Source: Mycolicibacterium rutilum (GTDB taxonomy: Bacteria; Actinomycetota; Actinomycetes; Mycobacteriales; Mycobacteriaceae). Taken from it: 64,000 nt of DNA. Location: NCBI RefSeq assembly GCF_900108565.1, contig NZ_LT629971.1, positions 5,890,001 to 5,954,000 of the forward strand, in the 5' to 3' direction. A program made the position numbers and the translations under genes. This document shows, piece by piece, positions 16,957 through 24,755 of the stretch. The notes below the pieces were generated by a model. It was not told the DNA's origin, did not search any database, and worked only from the letters and a program-made list of their open reading frames with translations. Position 1 is the stretch's first letter. Each line of letters opens with the position of its first letter.

Positions 16957-17976
16957 ATGGCGGTCAAACCGCAGGACACCCGCCCGGCCGCGGACCATTT
17001 CCGGCTCGGACTGGTGCTCGCCGTCGCCTCGGCGCTGGCGTTCGGTTGCTCGGGACCGTTCGCCAAGGCGCTGATGGGTGCGGGCTGGAGCCCCACCGCG
17101 GCCGTCGTCGCCCGACTGGCGGGCGGCGCGCTGGTGATGGCCGTCGTCGCCACCGCGGTCCGGCGGGACTGGATACGCCAGGCGCTGCGCCATCCCGCGA
17201 CCGTCGTCGCCTACGGCGCGATCCCGATCGCCGGCGCGCAGCTGTTCTACTACAACGCGGTCGCGCACCTGTCGGTCGGCGTCGCGCTGCTGCTGGAGTA
17301 CACCGCGCCGATCCTGGTCGTCGGTTGGGTGTGGGCCACCAGCCGACGGCGCCCGACCGCGCTGACCCTGGCCGGCGTGGCGGCGGCCGTCGCGGGGATG
17401 ACGCTGGTGCTCGACGTCTTCGCCGGCGCGCACATCAACCTCGTCGGTGTCGGCTGGGGTCTGGCCGCAGCGGTGTGTGCGGCCTGCTACTTCCTGATGT
17501 CGGCGAACGCCAACCACGCGCCCGGCGACGAGGGCATCGACCCGATCACGCTGTCGGCGGCGGGCCTGATCGTCGGTTCCGCCGTCGTCACGCTGCTCGG
17601 CGTCAGCGGCGTGATGCCGCTGACCTTCACCGCCAACGACACCGTCGTGGCCGGTCACACAGTGTCGTGGATCGTGCCGGTGATCGCGCTCGGCGTCATC
17701 GCCACCGCGGTCGCCTACACGCTGGGCATCATGGGCATCGCCCGGCTGCGTCCGCGCTTCGCGTCCCTGGTGGGGCTGTCGGAGGTGATGTTCGCGGTGC
17801 TCGCGGCCTGGCTGCTGGTCGGCGAGGCCATCACCCCGACGCAGGCGATCGGCGGGCTGGTCGTGCTGGCCGGCCTGGCGCTGGCCCGCGCCGGCGACCG
17901 GTCGGAATCGGTCACCGAGGCGACCTGGCCGGACGGCCCGGTCGCGGACCCGACCGCGGAAAAAGCCAGCTGTTAG
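16957..17976 (+). CDS. EamA/DMT-family membrane transporter
   Basis: Predicted inner-membrane exporter of small metabolites or amino acids (drug/metabolite transporter superfamily). The start at 16957 is set by TGGAGGTG about ten bases upstream. The 339-residue protein has ten predicted transmembrane helices in two five-helix EamA repeats (the first beginning LGLVLAVASALAFGCSGPFA, the second GVGWGLAAAVCAACYFLMS). A conserved-looking ALAYTL-like element, VAYTLGIMGIARLRPRFASL, occurs in the second repeat, and the C-terminal tail is hydrophilic. Substrate unknown. The divergent CGNR regulator is the likely controller. Confidence 0.9.
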   Translation: MAVKPQDTRPAADHFRLGLVLAVASALAFGCSGPFAKALMGAGWSPTAAVVARLAGGALVMAVVATAVRRDWIRQALRHPATVVAYGAIPIAGAQLFYYNAVAHLSVGVALLLEYTAPILVVGWVWATSRRRPTALTLAGVAAAVAGMTLVLDVFAGAHINLVGVGWGLAAAVCAACYFLMSANANHAPGDEGIDPITLSAAGLIVGSAVVTLLGVSGVMPLTFTANDTVVAGHTVSWIVPVIALGVIATAVAYTLGIMGIARLRPRFASLVGLSEVMFAVLAAWLLVGEAITPTQAIGGLVVLAGLALARAGDRSESVTEATWPDGPVADPTAEKASC

Positions 17977-18009
17977 CCGCCAGCCGCCTCGGTATGTGAA
18001 TATGTCCGC

Positions 18010-18717
18010 GTGACTTTGCTGCGTGGAACGCTGGCGGCCGTCGTGGCCACCGCCGCACTCCTCGGCCCAGCGCCGCTGGCCGCGGCCCAGCCCGGTCCCC
18101 CGCCGGGTCCCATCGGTCCCGGTTACGACCCCGGCCCGGTGGCCGCCCCCAGTTCGTCGTGCCCCGACATCGAGGTGATCTTCGCCCGCGGCACCGACGA
18201 CACCCCGGGCCTCGGCACGCCGGGCACCGCGTTCGTCAACGCCCTGCGCGGCATGGTCGGTGGCCGCAGCCTCAACGCGTACGCGGTGAACTACCCCGCC
18301 TCCTACGACTTCCTGGCGGCCGCCGACGGCGCCGCCGACGCCACCAACCGGGTCGCGATGATGGCCCAGCAGTGCCCGTCGACGCGGCTCGTGCTCGGCG
18401 GCTACTCGCAGGGCGCCGCGGTGATGGACATGCTGGCCGGCGTCCCACCGCTCGGCAACAAGATCGGCTCGATCGGTTCCGCGCCGCCGCTGCCCGCCAA
18501 CCTGTTGCCCAACATCGCGGCCGTAGCGGTGTTCGGCAACCCCGCAGCGAAGTTCAGCAACCCGATGACCAGCTCGGTGTTCGGCGGGCGCGCCATCGAC
18601 CTGTGCAAGGACGGCGACCCGATCTGCTCGCGCGGTCGTAACCCGTTCGCGCACAACGATTATGTGAGCACGGGACTGGTGCAGCAGGCCGCGAGCTTCG
18701 TCGCAGGCCGGGTGTGA
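18010..18717 (+). CDS. Secreted cutinase-like esterase/lipase
   Basis: Cutinase-family alpha/beta hydrolase, exported and acting on esters or lipids at the envelope. The GTG at 18010 opens a signal peptide (TLLRGTLAAVVATAALLGPA) and a Pro/Gly-rich linker. The mature domain starts SSCPDIEVIFARGTDDTPGL. Catalytic residues are the Ser in GGYSQGAAV, the Asp in KDGDPICS and the His in FAHNDYVSTG. The 235-residue size is normal. In M. tuberculosis two cutinase genes also lie between eccB4 and truA, so this is the conserved position, though here accessory genes separate it from eccB4. Confidence 0.93.
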   Translation: MTLLRGTLAAVVATAALLGPAPLAAAQPGPPPGPIGPGYDPGPVAAPSSSCPDIEVIFARGTDDTPGLGTPGTAFVNALRGMVGGRSLNAYAVNYPASYDFLAAADGAADATNRVAMMAQQCPSTRLVLGGYSQGAAVMDMLAGVPPLGNKIGSIGSAPPLPANLLPNIAAVAVFGNPAAKFSNPMTSSVFGGRAIDLCKDGDPICSRGRNPFAHNDYVSTGLVQQAASFVAGRV

Positions 18718-18813
18718 ATCACCCCGCCTCCGGCCCCCTTGCCGCGGTGATCGCGTTCGCATCTGGCGAATTATCCTGCCGCCGCGTTGATTAGTTCCGT
18801 TAAGATCGGCGGG

Positions 18814-19509
18814 GTGCAAAACGATCTTGTTCGCTCTTGGGTCCGTCGGGGCATGCTGCTCGCCGGGGCGGTCGTATTGGCGGTCGCCGGGCTGATCACT
18901 CCGGCCGCCGCGGTCGGGCCGGGCGGACTGCCCGTCGCCGCCGCCCAGTCGTGCCCGCCCGCCGAGCTCATCTTCGCGCGCGGCCGTACCGAGGCGCCGG
19001 GTGCGGGGGTGATCGGCAACGCGCTCATCAGCGCGATCCGCAACAAGACGGACAAGACCGTCAACCTCTACTCGGTGGCCTACCCGGCCGACTACCAGAT
19101 CGACATCGGCGCCAACGACATGAGTGCACGCATCCAGGACATGGCCGGTCGGTGCCCCGACACCCGGCTGATCCTCGGCGGCTACTCGCTCGGCGCCGCG
19201 GTCACCGACGTGGTGCTGGCCGCGCCGATCGCCGCGTTCGGCTTCAAGAACCCGCTGCCGCCCGGCATGGACACCCACATCGCCGCGATCGCGTTGTTCG
19301 GCAACGGCGCCGCGTGGGTCGGGCCGATCACGAATTTCAGCCCGCTCTACCGCGAGCGCACCATCGAGCTCTGCCACGGCGCCGACCCGATCTGCAGCCC
19401 CGCCGACCCGAATACCTGGGAAGGCAACTGGCCTGACCACGCGGCGCGGGCGTACATCAACGCGGGCATGGTCAACCAGGCCGCGGACTTCGTCGTCGGC
19501 CGCATCTAA
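18814..19509 (+). CDS. Second secreted cutinase-like esterase
   Basis: Paralogue of the preceding cutinase, 231 residues from the GTG at 18814 (VQNDLVRSWVRRGMLLAGA), chosen because GGCGGG lies just upstream; an ATG at 18853 is an alternative. A signal peptide (MLLAGAVVLAVAGLITPAAA) is followed by AQSCPPAELIFARGRTEAPG. The nucleophile Ser is in LGGYSLGAAV, the Asp in HGADPICSPA and the His in WPDHAARAYIN. It differs from its neighbour in having a longer insertion before the His loop and no Pro-rich linker, so the two may act on different substrates. Convergent with truA; a large hairpin separates them. Confidence 0.92.
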   Translation: MQNDLVRSWVRRGMLLAGAVVLAVAGLITPAAAVGPGGLPVAAAQSCPPAELIFARGRTEAPGAGVIGNALISAIRNKTDKTVNLYSVAYPADYQIDIGANDMSARIQDMAGRCPDTRLILGGYSLGAAVTDVVLAAPIAAFGFKNPLPPGMDTHIAAIALFGNGAAWVGPITNFSPLYRERTIELCHGADPICSPADPNTWEGNWPDHAARAYINAGMVNQAADFVVGRI

Positions 19510-19521
19510 CCGGGCGATTTC

Positions 19522-19558
19522 GGTGTAGTTAGATGCGCTGAGCGCAACCAACTACACC
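19522..19558. terminator. Bidirectional hairpin between cutinase and truA operon
   Basis: Nested perfect inverted repeat: outer arms GGTGTAGTT / AACTACACC, then a three-base internal loop on each side, then inner arms TGCGCT / AGCGCA around a single G. It lies between convergent genes, 12 bp after one stop and 4 bp before the other, so it can end transcription in both directions. There is no clear T-run. Confidence 0.8.
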
Positions 19559-19562
19559 CGAA

Positions 19563-20429
19563 TCACTTGTCGGCGATCCGCAGATCCCGCGTCACCCGGG
19601 TGCGGGCCTCGAGTTGGTCGTCGGGCGGATAGTCGACGCCGACGAGTGTCAACCCCTGCGGCGGGGCCGCCGCGAACTCGCTGGACCGTCGCTGCGCGGT
19701 CAACAACCCCGCGCACCAGGCGGGGTCGCGCCGGTGCTCGCCGACGGCGAGCAGCGCGCCGACCAGCGACCGCACCATCGACCAGCAGAACGCGTCGGCG
19801 CTCACCGATGCGGTGACCCGGTCGCCGTCGCGTGACCAGTCCAACCGCTGCAGTTCGCGGATGGTCGTCGCGCCCTCGCGGTGCCGGCAGAACGCGGCGA
19901 AGTCGTGCAGTCCCAACAGTTCCCGGGACGCGGCGGCCATGGCGTCCACATCGAGCGGTCGCGGCCACGCCGTGACGTATCGCGCGTCCTGCGGTTCGAC
20001 ACCGTACGGCGCCGTCGACAGCCGGTAGACGTAGTGCCGTCGCAGCGCCGAGAACCGGGCGTCGAAACCCGGTGCGGCCCGCGCGATTCGGAGCACGCGG
20101 ACATCGGCGGGCAGGAACCGCCCGAGCCGTCGCACCAGTGGGAGGAACTCACTGTCGCCGGCGCGGGCGGACCGCGGATAGGCGTGCGGTAACGCGTCGG
20201 CGGGGACGTCGACATGCGCCACCTGACCGGTCGCGTGCACTCCGGAATCGGTGCGGCCCGCCGCGCGCAGCTGCACCGGCGTGCGGAACACCGTCGTCAA
20301 CGCCTCGTCGAGCACCCCGGCCACCGTGCGCTGCCCGGCTTGCGCGGCCCACCCGGCGAATTCGGTTCCGTCGTAGGCGATATCGAGCCGAAGACGAACA
20401 TGCCCGCCACCGGAGTCGATGGCGGGCAT
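19563..20429 (-). CDS. truA: tRNA pseudouridine(38-40) synthase TruA
   Basis: Converts uridines at positions 38-40 of the tRNA anticodon stem-loop to pseudouridine. The N-terminal VRLRLDIAYDGTEFAGWA and the catalytic Asp in RAAGRTDSGVHATGQ are diagnostic. FSALRRHYVYRL and FCWSMVRSLVGALLAVGEHR match the conserved body and C-terminus. From the ATG at 20429 the length is 288 residues; an ATG at 20459 would add ten residues and overlap rplQ by 17 bp. Neither has a clear ribosome binding site, so the start is uncertain. It is the last gene of the infA-rplQ operon. Confidence 0.92.
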   Translation of the reverse strand: MPAIDSGGGHVRLRLDIAYDGTEFAGWAAQAGQRTVAGVLDEALTTVFRTPVQLRAAGRTDSGVHATGQVAHVDVPADALPHAYPRSARAGDSEFLPLVRRLGRFLPADVRVLRIARAAPGFDARFSALRRHYVYRLSTAPYGVEPQDARYVTAWPRPLDVDAMAAASRELLGLHDFAAFCRHREGATTIRELQRLDWSRDGDRVTASVSADAFCWSMVRSLVGALLAVGEHRRDPAWCAGLLTAQRRSSEFAAAPPQGLTLVGVDYPPDDQLEARTRVTRDLRIADK

Positions 20430-20442
20430 GTTCACAGAGCTG

Positions 20443-21024
20443 TCAGGACTTGTCGTCATCCTTGTCGGCTTCAGCCTCGTCAGCAGGAGCCTCGGCCTGG
20501 ACCTCGCTCGACTCGGCCTTGGCCTCCTCGACCGACTCGTCCTCGGTCGGACCTTCGGCGGCCTCCGGCTCGACCGACGCCTGCGGCGCGGACGCGGCCG
20601 CAACCGCCTGCTCGGTCTTCTGCGACCCGGCCGCACGCCTGGCACGGTTGGCCTCCGACGTCACGGTCTTCTCCCGCACCAGCTCGATGACCGCCATCGG
20701 GGCGTTGTCGCCCTTGCGGTTCTCGACCTTGATGATGCGGGTGTAGCCGCCCTCGCGGTCGGCGAAGAACGGGCCGATCTCGGCGAACAACGTGTGCACG
20801 ATGTCCTTGTCGCGGATCTTCTTCATCACCTCACGCCGGTTGTGCAGCGTGCCCTTCTTGGCGTGCGTGATGAGCTTCTCCGCATAGGGCCGCAATGCCC
20901 TCGCCTTGGGTTCGGTCGTCTTGATCCGGCCGTGCTCGAAGAGCGACGTGGCCAGGTTGGCCAGCAGCGCCTTCTGGTGGGAGGACGACCCGCCGAGGCG
21001 AGGGCCCTTGGTGGGCTTGGGCAT
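20443..21024 (-). CDS. rplQ: 50S ribosomal protein L17
   Basis: L17 lies near the exit tunnel of the large subunit. The first 118 residues are canonical (MPKPTKGPRLGGSSSHQKAL; RIKTTEPKARALRPYAEKLI; GGYTRIIKVENRKGDNAPMA). They are followed by about 70 residues of acidic, Ala/Glu-rich low complexity ending in DKDDDKS. Such tails are known in mycobacterial L17; this one is long. It sits 91 bp after rpoA on the same strand, in the usual rpoA-rplQ-truA order. Confidence 0.97.
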   Translation of the reverse strand: MPKPTKGPRLGGSSSHQKALLANLATSLFEHGRIKTTEPKARALRPYAEKLITHAKKGTLHNRREVMKKIRDKDIVHTLFAEIGPFFADREGGYTRIIKVENRKGDNAPMAVIELVREKTVTSEANRARRAAGSQKTEQAVAAASAPQASVEPEAAEGPTEDESVEEAKAESSEVQAEAPADEAEADKDDDKS

Positions 21025-21115
21025 TGCGACTATCTCCTATGTGGGGCCGACCCCCGTATCAGGTAGGGCCGGGACGGAATCTCTCTTGGGCGGGCGTAGC
21101 TGGGTGGGAAAGCCC

Positions 21116-22168
21116 TTAGAGTTGTTCGGTTTCGGCGTAGTCCTGGTTGTCGTCCAGGTCGTAGCTGGCATCGCTGTTCCAGGTGCCGGTGGCGACGTCG
21201 TAACCGGCGACCTCCGACGGATCGAACGTGGCCGGGCTGTCCTTGAGCGACAGACCGAGCTGGTGCAGCTTGATCTTCACCTCGTCGATGGACTTCTGAC
21301 CGAAGTTGCGGATGTCCAGCAGGTCGGACTCCGTGCGGGCCACCAGCTCGCCCACCGTGTGCACACCTTCGCGCTTGAGGCAGTTGTACGACCGCACCGT
21401 GAGGTCCAGGTCGTCGATCGGCAGCGCGAAGCTGGCGATGTGGTCGGCCTCGGCGGGCGACGGGCCGATCTCGATGCCCTCGGCCTCGACGTTGAGTTCC
21501 CGTGCCAGACCGAACAACTCGACCAGCGTCTTACCGGCCGACGCCAGCGCGTCACGCGGGGTGATCGAGTTCTTGGTCTCGACGTCGAGGATCAGCTTGT
21601 CGAAGTCGGTGCGCTGCTCGACGCGGGTCGCCTCCACCTTGTAGGTGACCTTGAGCACCGGCGAGTAGATCGAGTCGACCGGGATGCGGCCGATCTCGGC
21701 ACCCGACGCCTTGTTCTGCACGGCGGGCACGTAACCGCGGCCGCGCTCGACGACGAGCTCGACCTCGAGCTTGCCCTTGTCGTTGAGGGTGGCGATGTGC
21801 ATCTCGGGGTTGTGCACCGTCACGCCGGCCGGCGGAACGATGTCGCCCGCGGTGACCTCACCGGGACCCTGCTTGCGCAGGTACATGGTGACCGGCTCGT
21901 CCTCCTCGGACGACACGACCAGGCCCTTGAGGTTCAAGATGATGTCGGTGACGTCTTCCTTGACGCCCGGCACCGTCGTGAACTCGTGCAGCACACCGTC
22001 GATGCGGATGCTGGTGACCGCCGCGCCCGGAATGGACGACAGCAGCGTGCGCCGAAGCGAATTGCCAAGGGTGTAACCGAAACCCGGCTCCAGCGGTTCG
22101 ATGACGAACTGGGAGCGGTTCTCGGCCTTGACCTCTTCGGACAGAGTGGGTCGCTGAGAAATCAGCAT
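21116..22168 (-). CDS. rpoA: RNA polymerase alpha subunit
   Basis: Alpha subunit of RNA polymerase: nucleates core assembly through its N-terminal domain and contacts promoter UP elements and activators through its C-terminal domain. The N-terminal domain begins MLISQRPTLSEEVKAENRSQ and includes RTLLSSIPGAAVTSI. The C-terminal domain holds NCLKREGVHTVGELVARTE and LLDIRNFGQKSIDEVK. An acidic tail ends the 350-residue protein. TTTCCTCC on the + strand (a GGAGGAAA ribosome binding site on the coding strand) precedes the ATG at 22168. Confidence 0.98.
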   Translation of the reverse strand: MLISQRPTLSEEVKAENRSQFVIEPLEPGFGYTLGNSLRRTLLSSIPGAAVTSIRIDGVLHEFTTVPGVKEDVTDIILNLKGLVVSSEEDEPVTMYLRKQGPGEVTAGDIVPPAGVTVHNPEMHIATLNDKGKLEVELVVERGRGYVPAVQNKASGAEIGRIPVDSIYSPVLKVTYKVEATRVEQRTDFDKLILDVETKNSITPRDALASAGKTLVELFGLARELNVEAEGIEIGPSPAEADHIASFALPIDDLDLTVRSYNCLKREGVHTVGELVARTESDLLDIRNFGQKSIDEVKIKLHQLGLSLKDSPATFDPSEVAGYDVATGTWNSDASYDLDDNQDYAETEQL

Positions 22169-22242
22169 TGTTTCTTTCCTCCTCTACGGCACCCGCTATT
22201 TGATGCCGCAATCCCAAACCGCCATCTGGGCGGCGGGAAGTA

Positions 22243-22848
22243 TTACTTCGAGTAGAGCTCGACGATCAGCTGCTCGGACAGCGGGATGTCGATCTGCGCG
22301 CGCTCCGGAAGCTGGTGCACCAGGATGCGCTGACGCTCGCCGACGACCTGCAGCCACGACGGGATCGGGCGCTCGCCCGCGGTCTGCCGGGCCACCTCGA
22401 AAGGCAGCGTGTTGAGCGACTTCTCCTTGACATCGATGATGTCGTACTGCGAGACGCGGTAGCTGGGGATGTCGACCTTCACGCCGTTGACCAGGAAGTG
22501 GCCGTGGCTGACCAACTGGCGGGCCATGCGCCGGGTGCGGGCCAGGCCCGCGCGGTACACGACGTTGTCCAACCGGCTCTCGAGGATGCGCAGCAGGTTG
22601 TCACCGGTCTTGCCGGGCAGCCGGTTGGCCTCTTCGTAGTAGCGGCGGAACTGCTTTTCCATCACGCCGTAGGAGAAACGCGCCTTCTGCTTCTCCTGCA
22701 GCTGCAGGCGGTATTCGCTCTCCTTGATCCGCGCACGGCCGTGCTGGCCGGGCGGGTAGGGGCGCTTCTCGAACGACTGATCGCCGCCGACCAGGTCGAC
22801 GCCGAGGCGACGCGACTTGCGGGTTGCGGGTCCGGTATAACGAGCCAT
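22243..22848 (-). CDS. rpsD: 30S ribosomal protein S4
   Basis: Primary 16S-rRNA-binding protein needed for small-subunit assembly and accuracy. The 201-residue sequence starts MARYTGPATRKSRRLGVDLV and contains the S4 RNA-binding domain (LDNVVYRAGLARTRRMARQL; SHGHFLVNGVKVDIPSYRV). The zinc-binding cysteines of some S4 proteins are absent, as in other mycobacterial versions of this type. In operon with rpsK (14 bp gap) and rpoA (74 bp). Confidence 0.98.
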   Translation of the reverse strand: MARYTGPATRKSRRLGVDLVGGDQSFEKRPYPPGQHGRARIKESEYRLQLQEKQKARFSYGVMEKQFRRYYEEANRLPGKTGDNLLRILESRLDNVVYRAGLARTRRMARQLVSHGHFLVNGVKVDIPSYRVSQYDIIDVKEKSLNTLPFEVARQTAGERPIPSWLQVVGERQRILVHQLPERAQIDIPLSEQLIVELYSK

Positions 22849-22862
22849 TTTTCAAATCCTCC

Positions 22863-23273
22863 CTAGACCCGGCGCCGCTTCGGCGGACGGCAGCCGTTGT
22901 GCGGCTGCGGCGTGACGTCGGCGATCGCGCCGACCTCGAGGCCGGCGGCCTGCAGCGAACGGATCGCGGTCTCACGGCCCGAACCCGGGCCCTTGACGAA
23001 CACGTCGACCTTCTTCACGCCGTGCTCCTGCGCCTTGCGGGCAGCGTTCTCGGCGGCCAGCTGCGCGGCGAACGGCGTCGACTTGCGCGAGCCCTTGAAG
23101 CCGACGTGTCCCGACGACGCCCAGGCAATGACGTTGCCCTGCGGATCGGTGATCGACACGATCGTGTTGTTGAACGTGCTCTTGATGTGGGCGGCGCCGT
23201 GCGGGACGTTCTTCTTTTCCCTGCGACGGGTCTTCTGCCCCTTCTTGGGGGCGCCCTTCTTTGCCTGTGCCAT
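22863..23273 (-). CDS. rpsK: 30S ribosomal protein S11
   Basis: S11 forms part of the platform of the small subunit near the Shine-Dalgarno helix. The 136-residue product has the lysine-rich N-terminus ([19 protein letters not shown]) and conserved [40 protein letters not shown] and the C-terminal [15 protein letters not shown]. It follows rpsM by six bases. Confidence 0.98.
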
Positions 23274-23279
23274 CGGGGG

Positions 23280-23654
23280 TTACCTGGCCTTCTTCTTGCC
23301 GGCGATGGTGCGCTTCGGGCCCTTGCGGGTGCGCGCATTGGTCTTGGTCCGCTGGCCGCGCACCGGCAGGCCGCGACGGTGCCGCAGGCCCTGGTAGCAG
23401 CCGATCTCGATCTTGCGGCGGATGTCGGCCTGGACCTCGCGGCGCAGGTCGCCCTCCACCTTGAGGTTGGCTTCGATGTAGTCGCGCAGCTGGGTGACCT
23501 GATCATCGGTCAGGTCCTTGGTGCGCAGGTCCCGGTCGATGCCGGTGGAGTCCAGGATTTCCTGGGAACGGGTACGGCCGATGCCGTAGATGTAGGTCAG
23601 CGCGATCTCCATGCGCTTGTCGCGCGGAAGATCGACGCCCATGAGACGTGCCAT
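23280..23654 (-). CDS. rpsM: 30S ribosomal protein S13
   Basis: S13 sits in the head of the small subunit and contacts P-site tRNA and the large subunit (bridge B1). The 124-residue sequence starts MARLMGVDLPRDKRMEIALT and has the IYGIGRTRSQEILDSTGID helix-hairpin-helix, GLRHRRGLPVRGQRTKTNAR, and a basic C-terminal tail (GPKRTIAGKKKAR). About 150 bp separate it from rpmJ upstream; that gap shows no gene. Confidence 0.98.
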   Translation of the reverse strand: MARLMGVDLPRDKRMEIALTYIYGIGRTRSQEILDSTGIDRDLRTKDLTDDQVTQLRDYIEANLKVEGDLRREVQADIRRKIEIGCYQGLRHRRGLPVRGQRTKTNARTRKGPKRTIAGKKKAR

Positions 23655-23804
23655 CAGGCAGTGTTCCTTCTTCTATGCGGAGGTCTTGTCCCAGTCCGTT
23701 CCCGCCTCGCGGGGTTCGGCCTCCAACCGAACGTGCTCGAGCGGCTCATCCGCTCAGTGGCACTGGGATTTCGTCATTCAGTTGTCGGCGAGCAGAGGTG
23801 GGTC

Positions 23805-23918
23805 TCAGCCCTGCCGCTGCTTGTGGCGTGGATCTGAGCAGATCACCATGACCCGCCCATGCCGGCGGATCACCCTGCACTTGTCGCAGATGGGCTTGAC
23901 GCTCGGGTTCACCTTCAC
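23805..23918 (-). CDS. rpmJ: 50S ribosomal protein L36 (zinc-binding type)
   Basis: Thirty-seven-residue ribosomal protein read from the GTG at 23918: [14 protein letters not shown], then [20 protein letters not shown] and a short basic end. The Cys-x2-Cys plus Cys and His (CDKC...CSDPRH) form the zinc ribbon, so this is the zinc-containing paralogue rather than the zinc-free C-minus form made under zinc limitation. It lies 38 bp after infA, in the standard infA-rpmJ-rpsM order. Confidence 0.97.
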
Positions 23919-23956
23919 GGCTGTTCGATCCTGTCCTTGTCTTGTCTTCTTGCGAG

Positions 23957-24178
23957 TTACTTGTACCGATACACGATGCGGCCCCGGGACAGGTCGTAGG
24001 GAGACAGCTCCACCACGACGCGGTCCTCGGGCAGGATGCGGATGTAGTGCTGCCGCATCTTGCCGCTGATGTGGGCGAGCACCTTGTGTCCGTTCTCCAG
24101 CTCAATGCGGAACATCGCATTGGGCAGGGGTTCGACCACGCGGCCCTCGACCTCGATGGCACCGTCTTTCTTGGCCAT
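23957..24178 (-). CDS. infA: Translation initiation factor IF-1
   Basis: IF-1 binds the A site of the small subunit during initiation. The 73-residue OB-fold protein reads [60 protein letters not shown] and ends RIVYRYK. The ATG at 24178 follows GGAGGATC on the coding strand. It is the first gene of this operon. The roughly 200 bp upstream must hold its promoter, but I could not pick a convincing -35/-10 pair. Confidence 0.98.
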
Positions 24179-24389
24179 TGGTTTCGGAGATCCTCCGTGT
24201 CCGTCTAGATAGTTGGCGCCTTCTGGCGCAGAATCGCTCCGACTACAAAACGTGAGCCAGTAGCCAGAAATTCCAGACAAAGGCACGCAAGAGTCGGCGC
24301 GCTAACCGCACCGTTGGTCCATGTTACCCGGTCCGGCGTCGTCACCAAAATCGTCGAACCCGCAGGTAGCGCCCGACACCGGAGGACAG

Positions 24390-24716
24390 ATGACCGCGCT
24401 GTTCATCGCTTTGATCATCATCGGTGTCGTCGACGTCGCCGTCATGCTGACGATCGACACCTTCATCCGCCTCAGCGGGCGAAAGGACCCCGGTGCCTGG
24501 CATCTGGTGCGGGCGGCGGGCTTCGTGGCCGCCGGTATCGGAGGGCTCGCGATGGTCTGGGGCGGCATCGGCGAGTTCGGTTTCAGCATCGTCACCGTCG
24601 TCATGCTGGGCGCCGCGGCGGCGCTCATCTACAAGGTGATCGTCCCCTACACGCGCCGGCGCTGGCCGAGCCCGCCGTCCGACCCGGCCGACCAGCAACG
24701 GGTACGTCCCGGCTGA
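24390..24716 (+). CDS. Small membrane protein, function unknown
   Basis: Not recognised. The ATG at 24390 follows GGAGGACAG. The 108-residue product has three hydrophobic helices (MTALFIALIIIGVVDVAVML; LVRAAGFVAAGIGGLAMVWG; FGFSIVTVVMLGAAAALIYK) and a basic, Pro-rich cytoplasmic-type tail (RRRWPSPPSDPADQQ). It diverges from infA and lies 39 bp upstream of the response regulator/reductase fusion, possibly in one transcript with it. Confidence 0.75.
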   Translation: MTALFIALIIIGVVDVAVMLTIDTFIRLSGRKDPGAWHLVRAAGFVAAGIGGLAMVWGGIGEFGFSIVTVVMLGAAAALIYKVIVPYTRRRWPSPPSDPADQQRVRPG

Positions 24717-24755
24717 CCCCGTATTCGCTGGACAAGCGGCGCATACTTGATCACG

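Noticed and set aside
16864..19551. 895-residue open frame on the minus strand covering EamA and both cutinase genes
   Set aside because: Arg/Gly/His-rich low-complexity translation opposite well-supported genes; an open antisense frame expected at high GC.
20443..20660. Acidic low-complexity tail of L17 as a possible separate gene or frameshift
   Set aside because: It is in frame with the L17 core and such tails occur in mycobacterial L17.
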